NCBI RefSeq assembly: GCF_036323735.1
Contig: NC_086024.1
Span: forward strand, 73,776,924-73,840,923
Direction: 5' to 3'
DNA: 64,000 nucleotides
Origin: Rattus norvegicus
Lineage: Eukaryota > Chordata > Mammalia > Rodentia > Muridae
Shown here: one piece after another, positions 23,863-34,625 of the stretch
Layout: every line of letters starts with the position of its first letter
How positions within the stretch are numbered: the first letter of the stretch is position 1
Translations under genes and position numbers: made by a program
Notes under the pieces: generated by a model
Seen by the model: the letters and a program-made list of their open reading frames with translations, nothing else
The model's database searches: none
Told to the model about the DNA's origin: nothing

Positions 23863-25373
23863 ATCACTGTGTATATATCATGTTTAGAAGTGAACATCCT
23901 TCAGAGAAGGGTTCCAATGGGAGATAAATAGAAATATTAATACATTTGCAAAGTCAACATTCAGGAAACAATCAGACACTTCTGATGATAAATGTACTCA
24001 TTTCTTGAATAACATGTTTACTTCGTGAAGTGAAAGTTACCTATTTTTGCTTCAATAAAACTTGTTTATCTTGTTCTTCAGCAACCAAAGGCTCAGAGAG
24101 AAATATTTTCTCAAGAATGTTCTGTTCTGGAAGACAGGTTCATTTAAACCCTTGATAACCTGTTAAAGGCTCCAAACATTGGCAGCCTGTACACGGATCA
24201 AAGGACCCTGAACCTTTGATATTCATATTCATCACCATTGATGCTGCAAAGAGCACTTGTTAATTATATTTTTGTTAAGAAATATGTGTATTACTTAACA
24301 ACTAAATTGAAATAAACATTCATTTTTCCCTAACTGGATATGCACAGTCTAGTATTTCTCAGAGGATATTGAGCAAGACCTATGCGATATCTTTTCTTTG
24401 AAGATAACAGATGATAGACAGTCAGACAGACATAAACTATAAGTGAGTTTGCATAATAATCCCTTCCTTTGTGTTTGCTGTTATTACGTTATCCAAAATT
24501 CAGTGCAGTAAAGAAACATATACTCTATTTCTCAATTTTGTGTCACCATAAGAAAATACCTGGAATTACTAAAGTATAAGGAAAAAACATTTTAATGCCT
24601 CTGGAATTAGAAGTTTGCAATCCAAGATAGGGCAGCCCTTGACTTTGGGACCTCAAATGAGATAGGATGGTGGTAGGATCACACAGCAAAGCCAAACTCC
24701 TCATGCTCATTAGCCTGGAAGCAAAGCAAAAAGAAACCAGGAGTCTGGTAAGCCCTTTGAGGGGGTGTTCCCTGTGACCTAATAAATCCCTAATTCCAAC
24801 CTTCAGCATTTTCAAATAATAGTGCTATGTTGGGGACCAGCTCTATAGTATATAGGCATGAGGACTCTTGGCCAAACCAATGAAACATATCTGTTTAGAT
24901 TCCCTTCTCACTAGCCATTGTCATTTCTTCCCTCCACTAAGAAGACAGAAAAGGGAAAGGAATTACCAACGGCTGCTTAGTAGAAGGATTTGGTCAGCAG
25001 TTGTGACTTCATACCTAGTTTGAACTCATCCTCCATTAAAAAAAGTTCTGGGTGAGGGGACTGCTTCTGTAAGCCCAGCTTTGCATCCAGTTGAGACTCA
25101 GCTATCTCTTTTGCTGACAGGAGTAGCTGACATGACAAAGTTTCTCTCCAAAGTTTGTGCTCTCTCACTACATTGTTGCAGTTCCCTCCCCGTGCTAAAA
25201 GCTCTCCTGTCATCTACCTACTGAAGACAACTTTGCATTTTAACTCCTGTGGGAACTTGTAACTTGGGGAAGGAAGGATAGCCCTGGCTCATTACATCCC
25301 CTTCTGCTGAATGCCAGCTCTAAATGAGTCAGGAACAAAAATGTTCTTGGAACTAATAAGAAAGTTCATTAAG
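23863..25373. other. Unique stretch, possible ancient repeat
   Basis: No gene seen. The 24540-24800 section ('tgtcaccataagaaaatacctgg', 'cctaataaatccctaattcc') looks like an ancient mammalian interspersed repeat, but I cannot name it. Confidence 0.3.
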
Positions 25374-25900
25374 GTCACAGGACAACAAAATAAAGTGGAG
25401 AAAAAAATTGACTAGATTTCTATATAACCAGCAGGGATTACATGTACACCAAAATTAAATGTATAGTTTACAACTGCTAAAAATAAGCTTACATATAAAT
25501 GCAAAATAGTGTATAAGACTTATATATTGAAAATTATGTAACGCTGATGAAGGAAAGAAATCTAAAAACAGATAAACAACCATTTTTTGGCAAAAAGACT
25601 ACCAAAATCATTTCACTCTTTTCTGTTTATGTGGATAAAAACTTTGTAACACGTTTTAACAAAGAGTGAAAGAAATTGGACAATTAAAACAATTATAAAT
25701 ACTAAGAAGGTGGGTGATATTCAGTTTTCCCAGTTTCATGATTTGTTTTATACACCTTATCACCAAGACTGCATGCTACTAGTAGATCTAGACAAATTGA
25801 TCAGTAAACTGAAGACTCCAGAGAACCAATGGGCCCAAATGGCATCTAACAAAGGTGTCCAGAAAGCTCAAATGACTTAAAAGGAAAACTTTAAACAACA
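25374..25900 (+). mobile_element. Ancient L1 ORF2 relic
   Basis: Block order recalls mammalian L1 ORF2 after the catalytic core: 'caggacaacaaaat', 'tagatttctatataaccagc', 'aattatgtaacgctgatgaa(g)gaaa', then 'gcatgctactagtagatctagacaaattgatc' and 'ccagagaaccaatggg'. All frames are closed. It is older than the rodent-specific copies. Confidence 0.5.
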
Positions 25901-26065
25901 CGTTTGAGCTATAAATTTATAAAGAAATACCCTTCCATAAACCTCATACTCCATGCAGAAATTAAATTTATATTTGAACATGAACTCAAATGGACGGTAT
26001 ACACTATAAAACTTATTTTAAAAGCAAAACTAAAATTAATTCATAAAGCCGTAGTGTTTATTTTT

Positions 26066-26770
26066 AATTTTGGGAAACCCCCATACATTTATACAATGTA
26101 TACTCCTCGTATCTATTTACCACTACCTCCCTCCAACTCCCCATTAGTGTCCCATTTCATACCTTTCCAGAACCTCATGTCCTCTTTTTACTTGTTTTTG
26201 ATAGAAATCACACCAAGTCCAATAAATGCTGTCCCTATGTACATGAAAGTGTGTTTATCCACCGGACATGGACAACCTGCCAGTGGCCACGTCCCCAAAG
26301 GAGAACGACCCTCCCTCAACAGCCACCAACTGCTAATGGCTCCTCTGATGAAGATTCAACCTCAGGAAGCTCTCCCCAGTCTGTGCTGAAAATTTAACTG
26401 GATTGATCTTGTACTGGTCTTATGCAGGTAAGCACAGCTTCTGTGTTGTAATGTGTGCAACATCCATGTCATATCTAAAAATCAGCATTTCACAGTTCTC
26501 CTCCCCACCTGCCAGCTCTGACATGCTTTCTGCCCTGCTTTCTGGACCTTGGATGGTGATATACATGAATATCCACAGATGACAAGTCTATGGTTATAAA
26601 TATAAATATGTAGAAGGCAGCTATAACCATGTGGTTGTTCCCTAGGATGTATGATGCCCCTCAGTCATGAGCTTTGACTAAATTTATAGTACCAGACATA
26701 AAAATCTCTCCAACAAATCAGGCCAGGAAAGTGGTCCCTTAATCCCATAGCCTTTATGCCAATTGTTGGC
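26066..26770 (-). mobile_element. Old L1 3' UTR relic (Lx-like), minus strand
   Basis: The plus strand carries antisense 3' UTR landmarks of older rodent L1: 'aacctcatgtcctctttt', 'caccaagtccaataaatgctg', 'caacctgccagtggccacg', 'gatcttgtactggtcttatgcagg', 'tgcaacatccatgtcatatc', 'gcatttcacagttctcctcc'. A 161-codon plus-strand frame (25904-26389) overlaps it and is an artefact of this UTR. Confidence 0.75.
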
Positions 26771-26876
26771 TTTTTTGAGTTAAAGTACGTACCAACCAAT
26801 ACTGAGTCAAACCACTGATACATTTTTCTCTACCAGAAGCCTTTTGCACAATATAAAATAGCTAAGGCAATAATTT

Positions 26877-26907
26877 TTAGTCTTGATACACCTAGTATCA
26901 AGACTAA
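26877..26907. repeat. Perfect 13-bp inverted repeat, 5-base loop
   Basis: Arms ttagtcttgatac (26877-26889) and gtatcaagactaa (26895-26907) are exact reverse complements around 'accta'. In a mammalian intergenic context this is a potential cruciform. It is not evidence of a bacterial terminator. Confidence 0.95.
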
Positions 26908-27427
26908 TAAAAAACAAGGATTCATAAAATTCTAAATATTTTCTCTGCAAAAGGCTCAGAGTTTACAAAAACAAGCAAAAGGCTGGGGAAAGTATTTGCA
27001 AACTACATGTTTAACAAAGGACAGGCATATGAAAGAGTGAAACACAGTCCACCCATTTTATTTTTTAGCCATTTTGCTGAATAATAAAAAGAGTAAAGCA
27101 GTGGCGTTACTAATATCTGTTTGCTAATTTGGATAGTAAATATTTGATTGGTTGCCTTGGATAGTTTGAATAATGAGATCTTTTAATTGATTGAGGATTT
27201 TTGTCACATGGGTAATAGTCCCATCTTCCGGCATATTAGGTTTTCTTCTATTGGCTATAAGCAAAAAAATGCTTGGTTGGATTTTCACACAAATGTTTAT
27301 AGGGAGGGTACAAATAATCATAGCAGAGGGTTCCAGGAGCAGTGATGATGAGTTATGTTACAACACACTAATGGAAAGGAATGTGTCTGGGAATTCTGGT
27401 CTAGGAATTATCATTAGTACTTATATT

Positions 27428-27429
<2 letters not shown>
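26908..27429. other. Unique non-coding stretch
   Basis: I see no gene or recognisable repeat. Confidence 0.4.
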
Positions 27430-27471
<42 letters not shown>

Positions 27472-27559
27472 CAGATGGGGAAGGAGAGCAAAGGAAGAAG
27501 AAGAGAGGGAGGGAAGTAAGGAGGATGGAGGGTCTGAGGGAGAGTGGGAGGAAAAGAGC
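27430..27559 (+). repeat. (AC)n then polypurine tract
   Basis: A 39-bp (AC)n run to 27468 is followed by about 90 bp that is nearly all A/G on the plus strand (27469-27559). Mirror-like purine tracts of this type can form triplex DNA. Confidence 0.9.
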
Positions 27560-27899
27560 TTACATTATAACATACAAGTGTGCATAGATTGCACCATGAA
27601 AACAGTGGAATTAGAAAACTCACAGAAGACCTGATGAGAAGGCAATTACTTATGTACTTTGAGCAATATTCTATCAGAAATGATAGGAAATACATTAACC
27701 CTGGATTGTTTCTAATGAGCAATGAGAAAATAGAAACACACTTTTCAGAGAACATGGCATGAGAAGGAAGCTATATGTAAGATAGTCTAGGAGGCATTTT
27801 GCACAAAAGTGTGTGACATTCCACATTTATGTATATGACTTCACTTGCCAGCACTACTAATTGAAAGCAGAAGTCCCTCAATTTGTTTAATGAAATGGA
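27560..27899. other. Unique stretch flanking the L1
   Basis: I see no gene or recognisable repeat. Confidence 0.4.
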
Positions 27900-28628
27900 G
27901 AGACTCAGTCTGTCTTTTTTTCCCATCTCTATTAAATTGGGTATTTCTTATTTACATTTCAAATGTTATTTTCTTTCACAATTTCCAGGCCAACATCCCC
28001 CTGATCTCTCCCCCACTCCTTCTATATAGCTGTTTCCCTCCCACCATTACCACCTTCCCCACATTCACTGGGGGTCCAGCCTTGGCAGGACCAAGGGCTT
28101 CCCCTTCCACTGATGCCCTTACTAGGCTATTCATTAGTACCTATGCAGTTGGAGTCCAGGGTCAGTCCATATATAGTCTTTAGATAGTGGCTTAGTCCCT
28201 GGAAGCTCTGGTTGATTGGCATTGTTGTTCATATGGGCTCTCAAGCCCCTTCAAGCTCTTTCAGTCCTTTCTCTGATTCCTTCAACGGGGGTTCAATTCT
28301 CAGTTCAATGGTTTGCTGCTGGCATTCACCTATGTACTTGCCATATTCTGACTGTGTCTCTCAGGAGAGATAAACTTCCGGTTCCTGTCAGCCTGCACTT
28401 CTTTGCTTCATCCATCTTATCTAGTTTGGTGGCTGTATATGCATGGGCCACATGTGGGGCAGGCTCTGAATGGGCGTCCCTTCAGCCTCTGTTCTAAACT
28501 TTGCCTCCCTATCTCCTCCCAAGGCTACTCTTGTTCCCCTTTTAAAAAAGGAGTGAAGAATTTGCATTCTGGTCATCCTCCTTGAGTTTCATATGTTCTG
28601 TGCATCTAGGGTAATTCCAGCATTTGGG

Positions 28629-31600
28629 CTAATATCCACTTATCAATGAGTGCATACCATGTGTGTTTTTCTGTGATTGGGTTACCTCACTCAGGATTAT
28701 ATTTTCAGTTCCATTCATGTGCCTATGGATTTCATAAGGTCATTGTTTTTGATAGATGAGTAGTACTCCATTGTGTAGATGTACCACATATTCTGTATCC
28801 ATTCCTCTGTTGAAGGGCATCTGGGTTCTTTCCAGCTTCTGGCTATTATAAATAAGGCTGCTATGAACATAGTGGAGCACGTGTCTTTTTTATATGTTGG
28901 AGTATCTTCTGGGTATATGTCCGAGAGAGGTATAGCTGGATCCTCATGTAGATCAATGTCCAATTTTCTGAGGAACCTCCAGACTGATTTCCAGAATGGT
29001 TGTACCAGTCTGCAATCCCACCAACAATGAAGGAGTGTTCCTCTTTCTCCACATCCTCGCCAGCATCTGCTGTCACCTGAGTTTTTGATCTTAGCCATTC
29101 TGACTGGGGTGAGGTGGAATCTCAGGGTTGTTTTGATTTGCATTTCCCTTGTGACTAAAAATGTTGAACATATCGTTAGGTGCTTCTCAGCATTTTGATA
29201 TTCCTTAGCCGTGAATTCTTTGTTTAACTCTGAACCCCATTTTGTACTGGGTTATTTGTCTCCCTGCAGTCTAACTTCGTGAGTTCTTTGTATATTTTGG
29301 ATATAAACCGTCTATCAGTTGTAGGATTGGTAAAGATCTTTTCCCAATCTGTTGGTTGCTGTTTTGTTCTAACGACAGTGTCCTTTGCCTTACAGAAGTT
29401 TTGTAGTTTTATGAGATCCCATTTGTCGATTCTTGATCTTAGAGCATAAGCTATTGGTGTTTTGTTCAGGAAATTTTCTCCAGTGCACATGTGTTAAAGA
29501 TTCTTCCCAACTTTTTCTTCTATTAGTTTGAGTGTATCTGGTTTGATGTGGAGGTCCTTGAATCACTTGGACTTAAGCTTTGTACAGGGTGATAAGAATG
29601 GATCAATCTATAAAAAAGAAAAACAAGAAAAAAAGGAAAAAAAAGAAAAAAAAAGAATGGATCAATCTGCGTTCTTCTACATGCTGACCTCCAGTTGAAC
29701 CAGCACCATTTGCTGAAAATGCTATCTTTTTTCCATTTGATGGTTTTGGCTCCTTTGTCAAAAATCAAGTGCCCATAGGTGTGTGGGTTCATTTCTGGGT
29801 CTTCAATTCTGTTCCATTGGTCTATCTGTCTGTCTCTGTACCAATACCATGCAGTTTTTATCACTATTGCTCTGTAATACTGCTTGAGTTCAGGGATAGT
29901 GATTCCCCCTGAAGTCCTTTTATTGTTGAGGATAGTTTTAGCTATCCTGGGTTTTTTGTTATTCCAGATGAATTTGCAAATTGTTCTGTCTAACTCTTTG
30001 AAGAATTGGATTGGTATTTTGATGGGGATTGCATTGAATCTGTAGATCGCTTTTGGTAGAATGGCCATTTTTACTATATTAATCCTGCCAATCCATGAGC
30101 ATGGGAGATCTTTCCATCTTCTGAGGTCTTCTTCAATTTCTTTCTTCAGAGTCTTGAAGTTCTTATTGTACAGATCTTTTACTTGCTTGGTTAAAGTCAC
30201 ACCGAGGTACTTTATATTATTTGGATCTATTATGAAGGGTGTCGTTTCCATAATTTCTTTCTCGGCTTGTTTCTCTTTTGTGTAGAGGAAGGATACTGAT
30301 TTATTTGAGTTAATTTTATACCCAGCCACTTTGCTGAAGTTGTTTATCAACTTTAGTAGTTCTCTGGTGGAACTTTTGGGATCACTTAAATATACTATCG
30401 TATCATCTGCAAATAGTGATATTTTGACTTCTTTTCTGATCTGTATCCCCTTGACCTCCTTTTGTTGTCTAATTGCTCTGGCTAGAACTTCAAGAACTAT
30501 ACTGAATAAGTAGGGAGAGAGTGGGCAGCCTTGTGTAGTCCCTGATTTTAGTGGGATTGCTTCAAGTTTCTCTCCATTTAGTTTAATGTTAGCAACTGGT
30601 TTGCTGTATATGGCTTTTACTATGTTTAGGTATGGGCCTTGAATTCCCATTCTTTCCAGGACTTTTATCATGAAGGGGTGTTGAATTTTGTCAAATGCTT
30701 TCTCAGCATCTAATGAAATGATCATGTGGTTCTGCTCTTTCAGTTTGTTTATATAATGGATCACGTTGCTGGTTTTCCGTATATTAAACCATCCCTGCAT
30801 ACCTGGGATGAAGCCTACTTGATCATGGTGGATGATTGTTTTGGTGTGCTCTTGGATTCGGTTTGCCAGAATTTTATTGAGTATTTTTCCGTCAATATTC
30901 ATAAGGGAAATTGGTCTGAAGTTCTCTTTCTTTGCTGGGTCTTTGTGTGGTTTAGGTATAAGAGTAATTGTCGCTTCATAGAAGGAATTCGGTAGCACCA
31001 TCTGTTTCAATTTTGTGGAATAGTTTGGATAATATTGGTATGAGGTCTTCTATGAAGGTCTGATAGAATTCTGCACTAAACCCGTCTGGACCTGGGCTCT
31101 TTTTGGTTGGGAGACCTTTAATGACTGCTTCTATTTCCTTAGGAGTTATGGGGTTCTTTAACTGGTTTATCTGTTCCTGATTTAACTTCGATTCCTGGTA
31201 TCTGTCTAGGAAATTGTCCATTTCCTCCAGATTTTCAAGTTTTGTTGAATATAGGCTTTTGTAGTAGGATCTGATGATTTTTTAAAATTTGCTCTGATTC
31301 TGTTGTTATGTCTCCCTTTTCATTTCTGATTTTGTTAATTTGGACACACTCTCTGTGTCCTCTGGTTTGTCTGGCTAAGGGTTTATCTATTTTGTTGATT
31401 TTCTCAAAGAACCAGATTTTGGTTCTGTTGATTCTTTGTATAGTCCTTTTTGTTTCTACTTGGTTGATTTCATCTCTGAGTTTGATTATTTCCTGCGTTC
31501 TCCTCCTCCTGGGTGTGTTTGCTTCTTTTTGTTCTAGAGCTTTTAGGTGTGCTGTCAAGCTGCTAATATATGCTCTGTCCTGTTTCTTTCTGCAGACACT

Positions 31601-32563
31601 CAGAGCTACGAGTTTTCCTCCTAGCACAGCTTTCATTGTGTCCCATAAGTTTGGGTATGTTGTACCTTCATTTTCATTAAATTCTAAGAAGTCTTTAATT
31701 TCTTTCTTTTTTTCTTCCTTGACAAGATTATCATTGAGCAGAGCATTGTTCAACTTCCTTGTATATGTGGGCGTTCTTCCCTTATTGTTATTGAAGACCA
31801 GCTTTAGCCCGTGGTGGTCTGGTAGGACGCATGGTATTATTTCTATGTTTCTGTATCTGTTGAGGCCTGTTTTGTGCCCAAGAATATGGTCAGTTTTGGA
31901 GAAAGTACCATGAGGTGGTGAGAAGAAGGTATATCCTTTTGTTTTAGGATAGAATGTTCTATAAACATCTGTTAAGTCCATTTGTTTTATAACTTCTGTT
32001 AGTCTGTCTATGTCTCTGTTTAATTTCTGTTTCCATGATCTGTCCATTGATGAGAGTGGTGTGTTGAAATCTCCTACTATTATTGTGTGAGGTGCAATGT
32101 GTGTTTTGAGCTTTAGTAAGGTTTCTTTTACGTATGTAGGTGCCCTTGTATTTGGGGCATAGATATTTAGGATTGAGAGTTCATCTTGGTGGATTTTTCC
32201 TTTGATGAATATGAAGTGTCTTTCCTTATCTTTTTTGATGTCTTTTAGTTGAAAATCGATTTTATTTGATAGTAGAACGACTACTCCAGCTTGCTTCTTC
32301 AGACCATTTGCTTGGAATGTTGTTTTGTAGCCTTTCACTCTGAGGTAGTTTCTGTCTTTGTCTCTGAGATGTGTTTCCTTTAGGCAGCAGAATGCAGGGT
32401 CCTCATTGCGTATCAAATTTTTTAATCTATGTCTTTTTATTTTGGAGTTGAGTCCATTGATGTTGAGAGATTTTAAGGAATAGCAATTGTTGCTTCCTGT
32501 TATATTCGTATTTGGATGTGAGATTATGTTTGTATGCTTGTCTTCTCTTTGTTTTGTTGCCAA
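28629..32563 (-). pseudogene. L1 ORF2 endonuclease-reverse transcriptase, broken
   Basis: ORF2 protein nicks DNA and copies L1 RNA at the nick. Starting at 32563, the endonuclease keeps N34, E63, Y135, D165, N167, T212, D225, D249 and H250, but P248 replaces the usual serine before the final Asp-His. The frame breaks at the A/T run 31278-31283 and again near 30991-31000. The reverse transcriptase in the next frame keeps 'SLDAEKAFD', 'GCPLSP' and the FADD active site (about 30402-30413). An A-rich insertion at 29610-29668 breaks it again. The C-terminal motif CX3CX7HX4C is intact in 28715-29143. The stop TAG is at 28629-28631. All catalytic aspartates survive, but no continuous protein can be made. 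Confidence 0.95.
29610..29652 (+). mobile_element. A-rich mini-insertion (retroposon tail only)
   Basis: A 43-base block that is all A and G except for one T and one C interrupts L1 ORF2 on the antisense side. It is flanked by the perfect 16-bp repeat aagaatggatcaatct at 29594-29609 and 29653-29668, and the other L1s in this window lack it. It behaves as a retroposon truncated so far that only its tail remains. The net gain of 59 bp shifts the ORF2 frame. Confidence 0.93.
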
Positions 32564-32568
32564 GACGA

Positions 32569-33640
32569 TTAGTTTCTTGCTTTTTCTTGGGTGTAGCTTG
32601 CCTCCTTATGTTGGGCTTTACTATTTATTATCCTTTGTAGGGCTGTATTTGTAGAAAGATATTGTGTAAATTTGTTTTTGTCATGCAATATCTTGGTTTC
32701 TCCATCAATGTTAATTGAGAGTCTTGCAGGATACAGTAACCTGGGCTGGCATTTGTGTTCTATTAGGGTCTGTATGACATCTGTCCAGGATCTTCTGGCT
32801 TTCATAGTCTCTGGTGAGAAATCTGGTGTGAATCTGATAGGTCTGCCTTTATATGTTACTTGACCTTTATCCCTTACTGCTCTTAATATTCTTTATTTTG
32901 TGCATTTGGTGTTTTGACTATTATGTGACGGGAGGTGTTTCTTTTCTGGTCCAATCTATTTGGAGTTCTGTAGGCTTCTTGTATGTTTATGGGAATCTCT
33001 TTTTTTAGGTTAGGGAAGTTTTATTCTATGATTTTGTTGAATATATTTACTGGTCCTTTGAGCTGGGAGTCTTCACTCTCTTCTATACCTATTATCCTTA
33101 GGTTTGATCTTCTCATTGTGTCCTGGATTTCCTGTATGTTTTGGGCCAGTAGCTTTTTCCATTTTACATTATCTTTGACAGTTGTGTTGACAATTATTAT
33201 GGAATCTTATGCTTGTGAGATTCTCTCTTCTATCTCTTGTATTCTGTTGGTGATGCTTTTATCTACGGCTCCTTGTGTCTTCCTTTGGTTTTCTATATCC
33301 AGGGTTGTCTCCCTTTGTGCTTTTTTTATTGCTTCTATTTCCATATTTAATTCCTTTACCTGTTTGGTTGTTTTTTCCTGGAATTCTTTCAGGATTTTTG
33401 TGTTTCCTCTCTAAGGACTTCTACTTATTTACTTGTTTTTTCCTGCATTTCTCTAAGGGAGTTCTTTATGTCTTTCTTGAAGTCCTCCATGATCATGATA
33501 AAATGTGATTTTAAATTTAGATCTTGCTTATATGGTGTGTTTGGATATTCAGTGTTTGCTTTGGTGGGAGAATTGGTCTCTGATGATGCGATGTAGTCTT
33601 GGTTTCTGTTGCGTGGGTTCCTGTCCTTGCCTCTTGCCAT
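32569..33640 (-). pseudogene. L1 ORF1 RNA-binding protein, broken
   Basis: ORF1 protein is the trimeric RNA chaperone that coats L1 RNA. I take the start at 33640 because the residues from there ('MARGKDRNPRNRNQD') fit the rodent ORF1 N-terminus, although an upstream in-frame ATG exists at 33694. The frame closes at 33425 in the coiled-coil region after about 71 residues. The C-terminal domain reappears in 32569-32805 ('KARRSWTDVIQTL...LLYPARLSIN...ETKI'), which is the conserved RNA-binding end. The stop is 5 bp before the ORF2 start, a normal L1 spacing. Confidence 0.9.
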
Positions 33641-34613
33641 CAGGTTGCCTCTGGTGTTACTTTGTTCTGCTATTTCTGACAGTGGCTTGACCATCCTATA
33701 GGCCTGTGTGTGAGGAGTGCTGTAGACCTGTTTTCCTGTTCTCTTTCAGCCAGTTATGGGAGCAGAGTGTTCTGCTTTCAGGTGTGTAGTCATTCCTGTC
33801 CACTGGCTTTCAGCTGTTCCTATGGGCATGTGTCCTGATTTGACCAGGCAGGTTACTTGGGGCAGAAAAGTTGGTCTTACCTCTGGTCTCCAGCCTGAAG
33901 TTGCTCCTCGGGGCTAGGTTTCATCTCTCTGTGAGGGCAGCAACCAGAAGGACCTGACCCTTTTTCTGGGTCTCTGTGCGCAGGGGGCCCTGATGGTGCT
34001 AGGTGTTTTCCTCTAGAGTCAGAAATGTGTGCAGAGAGTAGTCTCCTCTGGTTTCCCAGGCATGTCTGCCCCTCTGAAGGTCTATCTCTCCCTCCCACGG
34101 GATTTGGGTGCAGGGAACTATTTGACTTGGTCCATTCAGATCGGGGCGCAATCTGGACCGCAGGGCTCCTGCAGCTTGACTACCCCTATCTTCCTGTTCC
34201 CAGAGGCCCTATACAGTTTCCTCTTGGGCCAGGGATGTGGGCAAAGGTGGGCCAAAGTGGTGGTCTCTCCTGCCCTGCAGCCTCATGATTGCCCACACAT
34301 CTGGACGATGAGCTGTCTCTCCCACGGGGTTTGGGAGCAGGGATCTGTGGGCTGGGATCACGAGGTTCAGGCTCTAGCTAGAAACCAGAAGTGTCTGGTC
34401 CCAGAGAAATTTTGCCTTTGTGTGTGCTGAGTACACCAGGCAGGTCACTTGGAGCAGAAAAGTTGGTCTTACTTCTGGTTTCGGGCCTGAAGTCGCTCCT
34501 CAGAGCTGGATTTCAGCTCTCAGTGAAGGCAGCAACCAGAAGGGCCTTCCCCTACTTCTGAGTCCCTGTGTGCAGGGGGCCCTGATGGTACTAGGTGTTT
34601 TCCTCTAGAGTCC
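33641..34613 (-). promoter_or_regulatory. L1 5' UTR with 592-bp repeated promoter units
   Basis: A proximal leader (33641-33842) is preceded by one full unit (33843-34434) and a partial distal unit (34435-34613). Corresponding points, such as 'accaggcaggt' and 'cagggggccctgatggt', are exactly or nearly 592 bp apart. Repeated 5' units of about this size are known for rat L1, where they supply the internal promoter. The sequence is GC-richer than its surroundings. The plus-strand frames across it, up to 133 codons, are antisense artefacts. Confidence 0.85.
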
Positions 34614-34625
34614 GAGACTCAGTCT

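Larger units (their letters stand above)
27912..34613 (-). mobile_element. Full-length, inactive rat LINE-1
   Basis: A 6.7-kb autonomous non-LTR retrotransposon, complete in layout: 5' UTR with repeated units (33641-34613), ORF1 (32569-33640), a 5-bp gap, ORF2 (28629-32563), 3' UTR and A-tail (27912-28628). The flanking 12-bp repeat gagactcagtct at 27900-27911 and 34614-34625 marks target-primed insertion of a full-length copy. ORF1 is closed by an early stop, ORF2 has at least two frameshifts plus an A-rich insertion, so it cannot move autonomously. The 3' UTR plus strand shows the C-rich antisense of the conserved polypurine section. Confidence 0.97.

Noticed and set aside
25904..26389. 161-codon plus-strand frame
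   Set aside because: Its second half is the antisense of an old L1 3' UTR and its first half is unrelated AT-rich DNA; no motif or transcript signal.
26877..26912. Hairpin followed by A-rich DNA, resembling a rho-independent terminator
   Set aside because: The window is clearly mammalian by its SINEs and L1s, with no gene upstream; terminator logic does not apply.
31308..31913. 201-codon plus-strand frame
   Set aside because: It is the antisense of L1 ORF2, where the A-rich coding strand gives long stop-poor frames rich in Leu, Ser and Phe. No independent gene signal.
33877..34608. Several overlapping frames of 62-133 codons
   Set aside because: They lie on both strands of the L1 5' UTR promoter units and reflect its GC richness.
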